From Candidatus Cloacimonadota bacterium (GTDB lineage: Bacteria; Cloacimonadota; Cloacimonadia; Cloacimonadales; Cloacimonadaceae), in NCBI GenBank assembly GCA_023421135.1, contig JAEZUG010000054.1:1-47777 (forward strand): 47,777 bases of DNA, in the 5' to 3' direction. The translations under genes and the position numbers were made by a program. The notes beneath the pieces were generated by a model. That model was not told the origin of the DNA, did no database searches, and worked only from the letters and a program-made list of their open reading frames with translations. Shown piece after piece: positions 7,601 to 14,863 of the stretch (the first letter of the stretch is position 1; each line of letters opens with the position of its first letter).

Positions 7601-8780
7601 CCAAGAATGTTGTGGGTCCTGCTGGATCTGTAACAGTGCCAGTTACGGCTTTTTCTTGTAGAACAAGCAGACTGGAGTGGATGATGTTTCCGTCATAGGT
7701 GCCGGCAGTGGTGCCGGTAAGGCGGACATACACAAGCCCGTTGTAGTTGTTGGCAAGGTTGAGAGTGGAACTCCAGGTGCTGTTATCAGTGGAAAGTTCA
7801 TATCCGGCTGGAGGAGTGACTAGGATGGGATCAGTAAGGAACTGGCCTTCCACTGTGTAGGATTGGGAGGCGGAAGGTGATCCGGTGACAGCACTGAAGG
7901 CATTCAGGTTGCCAGTCAAAACAATTGCAGGGGTGGGATCTGTTACTGTGCCGCTGGCTGCGAGCGTTACTTCTGCGGCACCGGTGCTGTTGTGTGTAAT
8001 GTTACCGCTGAAGGAACCTGCTGTGGTACCAGTGAGCCGGACATAGACTAAACCGTTGAAAGTAGAAGCAAGTGAAAGGCTGCCGGTCCAAGTGCTCTGA
8101 TCTGTGGAAAGAACGAAGCCATCCGGAGCGACTACATTGATGTTTCCGGTCAGGTTGGAGCCGGAGAGAGTGTAGCTCTGGGCAGCGGAAGGAGTGCCTG
8201 TCCAAGCACTGAAGGGACTTAAGGAGCCTGAAATACTGATAATCGGGGTGGGTGCTCCGCCAGTATAGTCTGTAAGGGTAATGTCGTCGATGTTCATCCT
8301 TCTATTAGTAGTGCCAGTATTATCGACAAGCAGGATGCGAATTCTGACATTTCCAGTAACGTTCAATTCGGTGGAAAAGGTTTGGACAGTTTCAGTGGCG
8401 GTAAAGGACGAACCAGCTTGAGTCCATGAACTCCCTTGATTAGTGCTGTACTCAGCTTTCCATGCAACCTGGGCGTCAGTTCCGTAACGGCGATACTGAA
8501 AGGACAAGGTTCCAAGGCCGTTGGCTTTATCGGCGAGCATTGTCATTGATGAGTTTGCTTTCCCGCTGAATCTTGCTGATTTGGTGCCGTTATAGAACTC
8601 ATTGCTTGCATTTCCAATCAGAGACTCTGTCATATTCCAATCCAATCCGGTTAGGTTGACAGTACCGGAAGCATAGGCTGTCTTGGTTTCGCCAGCTCCC
8701 TCAAAATTAACTATATACTGCGCGAAAGCTGCTCCTGAAGCCAAGAGCAATAGCAGTATAGCTATAAACGTCTTTCTCAT
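4692..8780 (-). CDS. Secreted multidomain surface protein (1362 residues) with lamin-tail and chitobiase-like domains
   Basis: A Sec signal (MRKTFIAILLLLLASGAAFA) begins the protein. A jelly-roll-like domain follows to about residue 170. Then come ~100-residue beta-sandwich repeats with PSAAQSYTLSG, FNGLVYVRLTGTTAG and SGNITH: two before and two after a second jelly-roll domain at about 390-610. Residues about 820-1000 resemble a lamin-tail domain (LFFSEYLEGSSNNKALEIFNGTG). A chitobiase-type domain (PASGLYYNPVEVNI, YTTDGSEPDETS) is next, followed by an OB-like region, and the C-terminus is fibronectin-III-like, ending FFKVTAQP. The architecture suggests an exported adhesin or a nuclease-associated surface protein; no catalytic residues were identified. 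The ATG at 8780 has AGGAGG upstream and a hairpin terminator follows the stop, so it is a single-gene unit. Confidence 0.88.
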   Translation of the reverse strand: MRKTFIAILLLLLASGAAFAQYIVNFEGAGETKTAYASGTVNLTGLDWNMTESLIGNASNEFYNGTKSARFSGKANSSMTMLADKANGLGTLSFQYRRYGTDAQVAWKAEYSTNQGSSWTQAGSSFTATETVQTFSTELNVTGNVRIRILLVDNTGTTNRRMNIDDITLTDYTGGAPTPIISISGSLSPFSAWTGTPSAAQSYTLSGSNLTGNINVVAPDGFVLSTDQSTWTGSLSLASTFNGLVYVRLTGTTAGSFSGNITHNSTGAAEVTLAASGTVTDPTPAIVLTGNLNAFSAVTGSPSASQSYTVEGQFLTDPILVTPPAGYELSTDNSTWSSTLNLANNYNGLVYVRLTGTTAGTYDGNIIHSSLLVLQEKAVTGTVTDPAGPTTFLEENFEYTAGTPLTDNGWNITGTPATPAVSVSEGNLAYAGYPMSAGNQVALAASGQDVNRTFDAQISGSVYSAFLINVASAQTGGDYFYHFGPNPMSTSLFRGRVFIQKDSATNNFRIGLSNAGSISTAVSTGYDYVYDTTYLLVLKYDIIEGTNNDLVHLWVNPVISATEPSPILTSTDAITTEPAGIGSVALRQGGSSNAAAVKVDGIRVTNDWALLWSGEAPEDPVLYVSTNELDPLVAIENTPSDEIRSYTLYGTDLQGSITVTAPNGFQVSDDEAEGWDTQIQVPSSFNGLIYVRMLASISGEYSGNITNASPNATTLNVAVSGEAIVAPTTWNITANLTPFSSEAGTPSAAQSYTLSATDATANLELTVDAPFEISTSETEGYSSSLSLAPTFNGTIWVRMNPVTAGDFSGNITHTTTNASPYELAVSGTATLAPGNYATDLFFSEYLEGSSNNKALEIFNGTGVPVDLGNYKVYLYSNGASTPSATNLLIFVSGTMLQHGDVYVIANPTANASIQAQADITSTVTYFSGDDAVALVKVVEEQDVFVDIFGRIGEDPGSAWTADGGYSTVEKTLVRKPTIVQGISVNPTAGFPTLATEWDVYPQDTTTYLGSHTFAPGMEIAATPVITPASGLYYNPVEVNITAPTPGSVIRYTTDGSEPDETSSQYTAPFQVTATSTVKARAYAIGFAPSAVAIANYSFPVAVANIAALRAMPTGSTVYQLTGEAILTFQQSTRNQKYIQDATAAILIDDASGVITTAYNLYDGITGIAGRLNIYNGMLQFLPVANPAAATSTGNVIVPELRTLVSLTTADQGKLVKIENVMVDTTTVNFGLGAENINVTDPTATLVMRTFPATDYSSTAIPTVAQDIICLVGQYNATMQISPRFLADFSNHPAGQLDTPVVTISVTGNTISLNWPLVDGASTYLVEGASDPYGTYTTIETVNTNTWSGAAEGMKFFKVTAQP

Positions 8781-8859
8781 AATTCCTCCTTGAGAAATCT
8801 AAATTACCATTAAGTAGTTATATACGTGTCAGCGCTAGAATCCTGCCACTTGCCATATC

Positions 8860-8865
8860 GGTCAA
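8860..8865 (-). promoter_or_regulatory. Candidate -35 box TTGACC for the 1362-residue protein gene
   Basis: TTGACC reads toward the gene, 80 bases before its start. GATTCT lies 17 bases downstream as a weak -10. This call rests only on position and resemblance to other TTGACA boxes here. Confidence 0.25.
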
Positions 8866-8955
8866 GTGAAATTCTCTTAACTGAATGTTCTTATCCGAGG
8901 GAGAGTAGAAAATATTCCAAAGCAGCCTGGAAGCCAGCTTTGGAGCTCTCCCAGC

Positions 8956-9612
8956 TCAGGCTCCGGGTATTTGTTCTTCGACCAGGATGGATTTGTGGCT
9001 TTTGGGCTTGGCTTTGAGGTTCATAAGGTTAGTCATGCCGGAAAAAACCAGTTGTCCTTCCCGTATCTCCAGGTCTGAATCGGCGGGGAAGGTGATGGTG
9101 CAGGAGCCGGGACCGGTCATCATGCCGATCATGCTGCCGCTTTCCCAATTGCCCTTTTCCAGCCAGGTGAGTTCTTCTGAATTGAAGCGGAAGCTGATCT
9201 TACCACGCTGGGTCTGGAGCTTGATCTGGTCTTCTTCCCAGATACATTCTTCATGGGGGCAGCGGATCTCCACCACATCCAGCCAGCTCTTTTTGATGTT
9301 GACCAGGACGGTATCCTGATTGCCACGGATGAAGTTTACTTTGCCTTCGATGGGGCTCACGATCTCATCCGGTTCAGGCCGGCTGATCTTATTCTGGGTG
9401 CGGTGATTGGCCATCACCCAAAGATACCATGCCACTCCAGCCAGAGTGATTGCCAGCAGTGGATAAAGCATGAAGCTGAGATTGCGAAGCCAGAACTGCA
9501 GCAGAATCCCCAAGGCTACAGTGAGGATGGGGAAGAGCTCCCGCCTGTATTGCTGCTTCTTCAGCTTTTGCAGGTGCTTAACCGGGTCTATCAGATATTC
9601 ACTATCGTGCAT
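8956..9612 (-). CDS. Membrane protein resembling phosphatidylserine decarboxylase but lacking key catalytic residues
   Basis: This 218-residue protein has two membrane helices at about 27-45 and 47-67, then a soluble domain. The length and layout match the short (about 215-residue) PSD-related proteins. VSPIEGKV (85-92) resembles the family VSPADGKV, SWLDVVEIRCP (109-119) resembles SPLDVHVNRAP, and IGMMTGPGSCTITFP (162-176) resembles the region around the self-cleavage site. In PSD an Asp in the first motif, a His in the second and a Ser after Gly in the third are required. Here they read Glu, Val and a shifted Gly-Ser. It is therefore probably a non-catalytic relative, or the resemblance is only to the biotinyl-lipoyl-like fold. 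It begins three bases after the DUF2147 gene and ends the operon. Confidence 0.55.
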   Translation of the reverse strand: MHDSEYLIDPVKHLQKLKKQQYRRELFPILTVALGILLQFWLRNLSFMLYPLLAITLAGVAWYLWVMANHRTQNKISRPEPDEIVSPIEGKVNFIRGNQDTVLVNIKKSWLDVVEIRCPHEECIWEEDQIKLQTQRGKISFRFNSEELTWLEKGNWESGSMIGMMTGPGSCTITFPADSDLEIREGQLVFSGMTNLMNLKAKPKSHKSILVEEQIPGA

Positions 9613-9615
9613 AAG

Positions 9616-10059
9616 CTATTGAGCTCTGGTCCAGACGTCGGTTCTGCCAATCAGGGAAACACCCATGAAGCCTCTGAGGGCGAGGGTGTTGTTGTTGCGA
9701 AGCTCGGCTTTACAGGAATAAGTGTTACCGCTTTTGGGATCGTAAATACGGCCGCTGTCGAAGCGGTTACCTTCCTTGAATTGCAATCCGGTGAGGATCA
9801 CGAGGCGCATCAGGGGACGGCTGCGGTGTTCGCGATTGGGGTTACGAACGTCCACTTTGGGGTTGCCGGCTTCATCATTGGGTTCTGCCAGCCAGACAAT
9901 TCTGCCTTGATAGGCCCCGCTGGTGGTTTTCACAATCTCGATCTTGCTGCTGCGTTCACCATTGTACCAGGTGCCCAGGATGCGATCCGCATTCTGAGCT
10001 GAGAGCAGCAGAGGAAACCCTAGCATCAGGACAAGGGCAGTAATCATTATGACTTTCAT
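9616..10059 (-). CDS. Secreted DUF2147 family protein
   Basis: A 147-residue protein has a Sec signal (MKVIMITALVLMLGFPLLLS, cleavage near AQ) and a single DUF2147 domain. The hallmarks are ILGTWYNGERSSKIEIVK, YQGRIVWL, NPKVDVRNPN, GRIYDPKSGNTYSCKAEL and LRGFMGVSLIGRTDVWTR. This small beta-barrel-like domain is widespread in periplasmic proteins of Gram-negative bacteria and has no settled function. A GGAG ribosome site precedes the ATG at 10059. It lies 21 bases after purB and three bases before the PSD-like gene, so it is co-transcribed with both. Confidence 0.85.
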   Translation of the reverse strand: MKVIMITALVLMLGFPLLLSAQNADRILGTWYNGERSSKIEIVKTTSGAYQGRIVWLAEPNDEAGNPKVDVRNPNREHRSRPLMRLVILTGLQFKEGNRFDSGRIYDPKSGNTYSCKAELRNNNTLALRGFMGVSLIGRTDVWTRAQ

Positions 10060-10080
10060 AAGTACTCCTAAATCTTTTGC

Positions 10081-11376
10081 TTAGATGATATGGCATCTCC
10101 TGAGAATATAATCCACTTTGTCCAGATAGCGATTATAATCAAAGATGCCGGCCAGTTCTTCCGCACTGATCACGGTTGTGATGCGTGGCTCGTTTTGAAG
10201 CAGAGTCAGGAAGCTATCTCCGCTTTTCCAGCATTGCATGGCGCAAGCTTGCACCAGGGAGTAGGCTTCTTCGCGGCTGAGGCCGTGATTGGCCAGATGC
10301 AAAAGAACAGCCTGAGAAAAGGCGAGGCCGTTGGTGCGTTCCAGGTTCTTTTTCATGTTATCGGGATAGACCAGAAGGTTTGAGATCAGGTTCACGGTCT
10401 TATCCAACATATAATGCAAGAGGATGCAGCTATCGGGCAGAATGATGCGTTCCACCGAGGAGTGGCTGATATCGCGCTCGTGCCAGAGGGCATTGTTTTC
10501 CATGGCAGCGTGAGCATTGGAGCGCAGGAGCCGTGCCAGACCGCAAAGCTGCTCGCTCACGATGGGGTTACGCTTATGTGGCATGGCGGAGCTGCCTTTT
10601 TGCCCTTTGCCAAAGTTCTCTTCCGCTTCCAGCACTTCCGTGCGCTGCAGATGGCGTATCTCCAGGGCTATCTTTTCCAAAAGACTGCCGATTAGCGCCA
10701 GCACGGAGAGGAAAAAGGCAATGCGGTCACGCTGGATCACCTGGGTGGAGACGTTCACCGGCTGCAGATCAAGATGGCGGGAAGCGATCTCTTCCACTTC
10801 GGGGGAGAGATGGGCATAGTTTCCCACGGCTCCGGAAAGCTGGCAGATACTGACTGTAGCGATGGCATCCTTAAGCCGGGCGATATCGCGCTGGGCTTCA
10901 TCGAACCAGAGGGCAAACTTCAGTCCGAAGGAAGTAGGCTCGGCGTGAATTCCGTGGCTGCGTCCCATGCAGATGGTGTGTTTGTACTCTTTGGCTTTGA
11001 GCTTGAGGGTCTCGGAAAGCTTGTAGAGCTCTGTGAGAATCAGTTCGCCGGCTTGTTTGAGCTGCAGACTGGTGGCTGTATCCAGCACGTCGCTGGAGGT
11101 CATGCCGTAATGGATATAGCGGGAGGAGGGGCCAACGTATTCTGCCACATTGGTGAGGAAAGCGATTACATCGTGCCGGGTGACGGCTTCGATCTCGTCG
11201 ATGCGGTCGGCATTGAAATCTGCTTTGTCTATAATGTTCTGGTAGTCTTCATCCGGGATCATGCCCAGTTCGTGCATGGCTTTGCAGGCTGCCAGCTCGA
11301 CATCCAGCCAGCATTCATAGCGGTATTCGGAGGTCCATATACGCTCCATTTCGGGGAGGCTGTAGCGCTTAATCAT
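10081..11376 (-). CDS. purB: Adenylosuccinate lyase
   Basis: This 431-residue cytoplasmic enzyme removes fumarate from SAICAR and from adenylosuccinate in purine synthesis. The superfamily signature GSSAMPHKRNP is at 261-271 and contains the mobile-loop catalytic serine. RSHGIHAEPTSFG (139-151) carries the catalytic histidine region and TSSDVLDTA is near 93-101. The length is typical of the short bacterial type. AGGAAAG precedes the ATG. A hairpin at 11394-11415 separates it from the lipoprotein gene upstream, so it may also have its own promoter. Confidence 0.97.
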   Translation of the reverse strand: MIKRYSLPEMERIWTSEYRYECWLDVELAACKAMHELGMIPDEDYQNIIDKADFNADRIDEIEAVTRHDVIAFLTNVAEYVGPSSRYIHYGMTSSDVLDTATSLQLKQAGELILTELYKLSETLKLKAKEYKHTICMGRSHGIHAEPTSFGLKFALWFDEAQRDIARLKDAIATVSICQLSGAVGNYAHLSPEVEEIASRHLDLQPVNVSTQVIQRDRIAFFLSVLALIGSLLEKIALEIRHLQRTEVLEAEENFGKGQKGSSAMPHKRNPIVSEQLCGLARLLRSNAHAAMENNALWHERDISHSSVERIILPDSCILLHYMLDKTVNLISNLLVYPDNMKKNLERTNGLAFSQAVLLHLANHGLSREEAYSLVQACAMQCWKSGDSFLTLLQNEPRITTVISAEELAGIFDYNRYLDKVDYILRRCHII

Positions 11377-11393
11377 TTCTTTCCTATAAAATT

Positions 11394-11415
11394 AACCGGC
11401 ACCAAGGCGCCGGTT
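11394..11415 (-). terminator. Hairpin between the lipoprotein gene and purB
   Basis: AACCGGC/GCCGGTT is a seven-bp stem followed on the minus strand by AATTTTAT. The T-run is interrupted, so it may be a weak terminator or an attenuator-like element inside the operon. Confidence 0.5.
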
Positions 11416-11428
11416 ATGAGTTTAAGGG

Positions 11429-12127
11429 TTATTGGCTGAGCTCTTCCAATTGCTGCTGGAAGAGACGTAATAAATCCATATTGGTGGGATTGGGGCGGGG
11501 TAGAGGCTCAAAGACCTGAGGTCCGTAGCTCATCCTATCCACCAGCAAGCTAAGGGCAATACCCCGGTCCAGCCGGAGATCAATCTGATCCGGTTCACCG
11601 GAACTATCATAACTAATGCTCATCTGCATGGCAGAACGTAGGTCTTTGACTTCCTGCACCTGTAAACGGGGACTGAAGCTCACCTGCACAGAGTCGTGCA
11701 CCACCACTTTATTGCGGATGATCTCATCCTCGTATAGAGTAATAAGAGAGTCCAGCGAGCCCAGCATATCTCCGGGATTATCGGGAAGCATACCACTGGT
11801 AGCAAGCAGTTCAAGCTGAGGCATCATGGGAGATTCCAGAGCAAAGTAATCACCCACATAGACACTGACCAGCGGGGCTGCTCCAGCACCCAGGATGCCA
11901 CCATCCAGGACGTCCAGACGCATCTGATTGCCATTCTTCTGAGCCAGGTAGTATTTGCGGAGTTCCAAGCCCATATAGTTGGCACGAACGATGCCTTCAC
12001 TGCGGAAGCTTTCCCAGCGCGCCAGTTCTTCACGAAGCCGGCTAGCATCTGCGGAAAGACGGTTGCGGCTGCAGGCCGTCAGGCTCAGAATGGCAAGTAT
12101 CACCAGAAGTATTAGCAGCTTTTTCAC
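11429..12127 (-). CDS. Lipoprotein, possibly LolA/LolB-like
   Basis: A 232-residue protein starts with a lipoprotein signal, MKKLLILLVILAILSLTAC, with a clear LTAC lipobox. The rest resembles proteins that carry lipids or lipoproteins: a helical WESFRSEGIVRANY segment, then MRLDVLDGGILGAG, VSVYVGDYFAL and a series of beta strands with DLRLDRG near the end. LolB-like is a fold-level guess only. The start codon is GTG and overlaps the TGA of lgt by four bases (GTGA), so translation is coupled to the enzyme that lipidates its product. Confidence 0.7.
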   Translation of the reverse strand: MKKLLILLVILAILSLTACSRNRLSADASRLREELARWESFRSEGIVRANYMGLELRKYYLAQKNGNQMRLDVLDGGILGAGAAPLVSVYVGDYFALESPMMPQLELLATSGMLPDNPGDMLGSLDSLITLYEDEIIRNKVVVHDSVQVSFSPRLQVQEVKDLRSAMQMSISYDSSGEPDQIDLRLDRGIALSLLVDRMSYGPQVFEPLPRPNPTNMDLLRLFQQQLEELSQ

Positions 12128-12957
12128 TTGGTTACTCCTTCCTTCTGCTTCTTCAGGATCAGGTAAAATCCTACGGCTGCAGCTATTACCATACTCAGAG
12201 AAAGAACCTGCCCGATGGACATAAAGCCCAGGATCATACCATAGTTCTCATAGAATTCCAGGGCGTCGGGCTCCCGGACAAATTCCACCAGAAAGCGGAA
12301 AAAACCGTAGCCACCGATAAAGGTCCAGAAGACCAAGCCTTCCTGCTTGATTTTCCCCAAAAGATACTGGCAAAGTCCAGCCAGGATTATACCTTCCAGA
12401 ATGAGCTCATAAAGCTGAGATGGATGGCGCGGACTGGATCCTCCACCGGGGAAGATCATACCCCAGGGCAGATTTGTAACTCTGCCATAGAGTTCTCCGT
12501 TGATGAAGTTGCCCAGACGTCCCCAACCCAAGCCCATGGCCACCAGCGGTACAGCAGGGTCTGCCATGGCATAGAAGCTTTGCTTGTGTTTTCTGCAAAA
12601 GATCAGGCCGGCGATAATCACGCCCAAAGCACCGCCATGGAAAGACATACCTCCTTCCCAAACGGCAAAGATATATTGGGGATACTGCAGATAGTAGGGC
12701 AGATTGTAAAAGAGCACATAGCCCAGTCTGCCGCCAATGATCACACCCAGCATGATGGCGAAGAGGGCAGATTCATAGAGCTCTCTTCCCAGATTGATGT
12801 CACGTTTCTTCAGGTTATAGCGATATAGCAGGTAACCCAGAATGAAGCTGAGTACGTAGAAGAACCCATACCACCGGATCTGCAATTGCAGCCCGAAGAG
12901 GCTGAACTTGGCAATGTCCGGACTGAAGGCAGGAAACTGAAGTACAGCGGTGATCAT
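12124..12957 (-). CDS. lgt: Prolipoprotein diacylglyceryl transferase
   Basis: This 277-residue inner-membrane enzyme transfers diacylglycerol from phosphatidylglycerol to the lipobox cysteine, the first step of lipoprotein maturation. RWYGFFYVLSF (about 28-38), GGRLGYVLFYN, GGMSFHGGALG and the family signature GRLGNFINGELYGR (about 146-159) are present. So are HPSQLYE and the late RFLVEFVREPD, and about seven hydrophobic helices. The start ATG overlaps the etfB stop (ATGA) and its own stop overlaps the next start, so the three genes form a translationally coupled block. Confidence 0.97.
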   Translation of the reverse strand: MITAVLQFPAFSPDIAKFSLFGLQLQIRWYGFFYVLSFILGYLLYRYNLKKRDINLGRELYESALFAIMLGVIIGGRLGYVLFYNLPYYLQYPQYIFAVWEGGMSFHGGALGVIIAGLIFCRKHKQSFYAMADPAVPLVAMGLGWGRLGNFINGELYGRVTNLPWGMIFPGGGSSPRHPSQLYELILEGIILAGLCQYLLGKIKQEGLVFWTFIGGYGFFRFLVEFVREPDALEFYENYGMILGFMSIGQVLSLSMVIAAAVGFYLILKKQKEGVTK

Positions 12958-13739
12958 ACTTTAGTGAGTTGATCCAGAGTCTTCACCATCAGCTCAGCAG
13001 CTTCGTCTGCCGGTCCGGTGAATTTCTGGGTGATTTTATCGTGTTTGGGAGTGAAGATCTTCAGCACTTGAGTGGGAGAGCCATTGAGGCCTACTTCCTT
13101 TTCATTCAGCCCCAGATCATCACAGTTCCAGATCTTGAGCTCGGCTGCTTTGGCGTTCTTCTTGCCTCTGAGTGAAGGTAGACGGGGGCTATTGATCTCT
13201 TTTACCACAGAGACCAGGGCAGGAAGCTTCATCTGAACGCGGTCAAAGCCGTCTTCCATCAGGCGTTGCAGCACCATCTGGCAGTTTTCTATCTTTTCTA
13301 TCTTGCGCACAAAACAAGTCTGAGGAATATGCAGATGAGCTGCAATTCCAGGACCCACCTGAGCAGTGTCTCCATCGATGGCTTGCTGACCGGTGAGGAT
13401 CAGATCGACATCGCCCATTTTCCGGATGGCTGCAGCCAAAGTGAGGCTGGTGGCCCAGGTGTCTGCCCCGGCAAAGCGGCGGTCTGATAGCAATATCATA
13501 TTATCTGCTCCCAAGGAGATCGCTTCACGCAGCACTGCTTCACACTGGCCGGGTCCCATCGAGATCACGGTCACGGTGCCACCGTGTTGTTCTTTGAGCC
13601 GGACGGCTTCTTCTATGGCATAGGTATCAAAGGGATTGAGGAAGCTTTCCACCCCTTCCCGGATCAGGGTATTAGTCACCGGATCGATCTTAATCTCAGT
13701 CGTATTTGGCACCTGTTTGATGCAAACCACCAGATTCAT
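12954..13739 (-). CDS. etfB: Electron transfer flavoprotein, beta subunit
   Basis: This 261-residue EtfB/FixA-type protein has the hallmarks MNLVVCIKQVPNTTEI, NPFDTYAIEEAVRLKE, TVISMGPGQCEAVLREA, LGADNMILLSD, LILTGQQAIDGDTAQVGP and LPALVSVVKEINSPRLPSLRG. It binds AMP or FAD and passes electrons between dehydrogenases and other carriers as a dimer with EtfA. No etfA lies beside it, which is unusual. A TTG at 13742 extends the frame by one codon, but the ATG at 13739 is preferred because GGAGG lies five bases before it. It sits 10 bases after the aminotransferase gene and overlaps lgt. Confidence 0.95.
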   Translation of the reverse strand: MNLVVCIKQVPNTTEIKIDPVTNTLIREGVESFLNPFDTYAIEEAVRLKEQHGGTVTVISMGPGQCEAVLREAISLGADNMILLSDRRFAGADTWATSLTLAAAIRKMGDVDLILTGQQAIDGDTAQVGPGIAAHLHIPQTCFVRKIEKIENCQMVLQRLMEDGFDRVQMKLPALVSVVKEINSPRLPSLRGKKNAKAAELKIWNCDDLGLNEKEVGLNGSPTQVLKIFTPKHDKITQKFTGPADEAAELMVKTLDQLTKV

Positions 13740-13749
13740 CAATTCCTCC

Positions 13750-14853
13750 TTAGGAATAAAACTCTTTTATGCTTTCGACCACAAAGTCCTGTTGCTCTTT
13801 GGTGAGATCGGGATGCACCGGGATGGAGAGCACCTGCTGAGCCAAGGCTTCAGAAGCAGGAAGATCTCCCTCTTTGTAGCCCAGGCTGCTGAAGCACTCC
13901 TGCAGATGCAGAGGTAGCGGATAATAGACAGCGCAGCCAATCTCTTTGGCTTGGAGATGCTTGAGCAGATCGTCCCGACGTTCGCAGATCAAAGTGTATT
14001 GATTGTAGATAGAAACAGCCTTGGGATCGATATAGGGAGTGATCACTCCATCCACATTCTCCAGAGCTTCATCATAATAAGCAGCATGCTTGCGACGTGC
14101 TTCGCTCCAGCCTTCCAGATGATCAAGTTTCACCAGAAGAACTGCAGCCTGCAGAGTATCCAAACGGCTGTTGAAACCCACCCACTTGTGGAAGTATTTG
14201 GGGTTCTCGCCATGCACCCGAAGCTGACGTAGCTTGGCAGCCAAATCGTCATCATTGGTGAGGCAAAGCCCGGCATCACCCATAGCGCCGAGGTTCTTGC
14301 TGGGGAAGAAGGAGAGCGTGCCAATATCGCCAAAGCTGCAGCTCATCTTGCCATCCCAGGTGCAGCCAATGCCCTGAGCGTTGTCCTCGATTACCTTCAG
14401 GTTATGCTTCTTGGCAATTGCCATGATGGCATCCATATCGGCAGATTGACCAAAGAGATGCACTGGCATGATCGCCTTGGTGCGGGGAGTGATCGCCGCT
14501 TCTATCTTGGCAGGATCGAGATTGAAGGTTTGCGGATCTATATCCACAAAGACCGGCTTGGCATGATTGCGCCAGATGGAACTGGCTGTGGCAAAGAAGG
14601 TAAAGGGTGTGGTGATGATCTCGTCGCCCTCTCCGATGCCCAAAGCCCGGACGGCCAGCACCAGTGCATCGGTTCCGGAAGCGCAGCCGATGGCATGCTT
14701 GATGCCCAGATATTGCTGCATCTTCTCTTCCAGTTCCTTCACCTGTTCACCCATGATATAGTGATGGGTGCTAAAAACCTTTTCAAATTGAGCCCGAATA
14801 TCCTCCAAGAGAGGTGCATATTGTTCGTTGAGATCCAAAAGCTGGACTTTCAT
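13750..14853 (-). CDS. DegT/DnrJ/EryC1/StrS-family sugar aminotransferase
   Basis: A 367-residue PLP enzyme of the nucleotide-sugar aminotransferase family. The substrate-phosphate loop is CASGTDAL (57-64), VIEDNAQ (154-160) holds the PLP-ring aspartate, and the PLP lysine is K186 in SFFPSKNLGAMGDAG. RVHGENPKYFHKWVGFNSRLD and YNQYTLICERRD are also typical. These enzymes transaminate 3- or 4-keto sugars for O-antigen, capsule or glycan decoration. Its neighbours (epimerase and SLBB export protein) support surface polysaccharide synthesis. AAGGAG precedes the ATG. The exact sugar cannot be told from sequence. Confidence 0.93.
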   Translation of the reverse strand: MKVQLLDLNEQYAPLLEDIRAQFEKVFSTHHYIMGEQVKELEEKMQQYLGIKHAIGCASGTDALVLAVRALGIGEGDEIITTPFTFFATASSIWRNHAKPVFVDIDPQTFNLDPAKIEAAITPRTKAIMPVHLFGQSADMDAIMAIAKKHNLKVIEDNAQGIGCTWDGKMSCSFGDIGTLSFFPSKNLGAMGDAGLCLTNDDDLAAKLRQLRVHGENPKYFHKWVGFNSRLDTLQAAVLLVKLDHLEGWSEARRKHAAYYDEALENVDGVITPYIDPKAVSIYNQYTLICERRDDLLKHLQAKEIGCAVYYPLPLHLQECFSSLGYKEGDLPASEALAQQVLSIPVHPDLTKEQQDFVVESIKEFYS

Positions 14854-14863
14854 TTATACTCCT

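Noticed and set aside
9253..10002. 249-codon plus-strand open frame opposite the DUF2147 and PSD-like genes
   Set aside because: The minus-strand frames have family motifs, signal peptide, ribosome sites and operon spacing; the plus-strand frame has none of these.
10774..11439. Plus-strand frames opposite purB
   Set aside because: PurB motifs are complete on the minus strand; these are shadow frames of a GC-richer gene.
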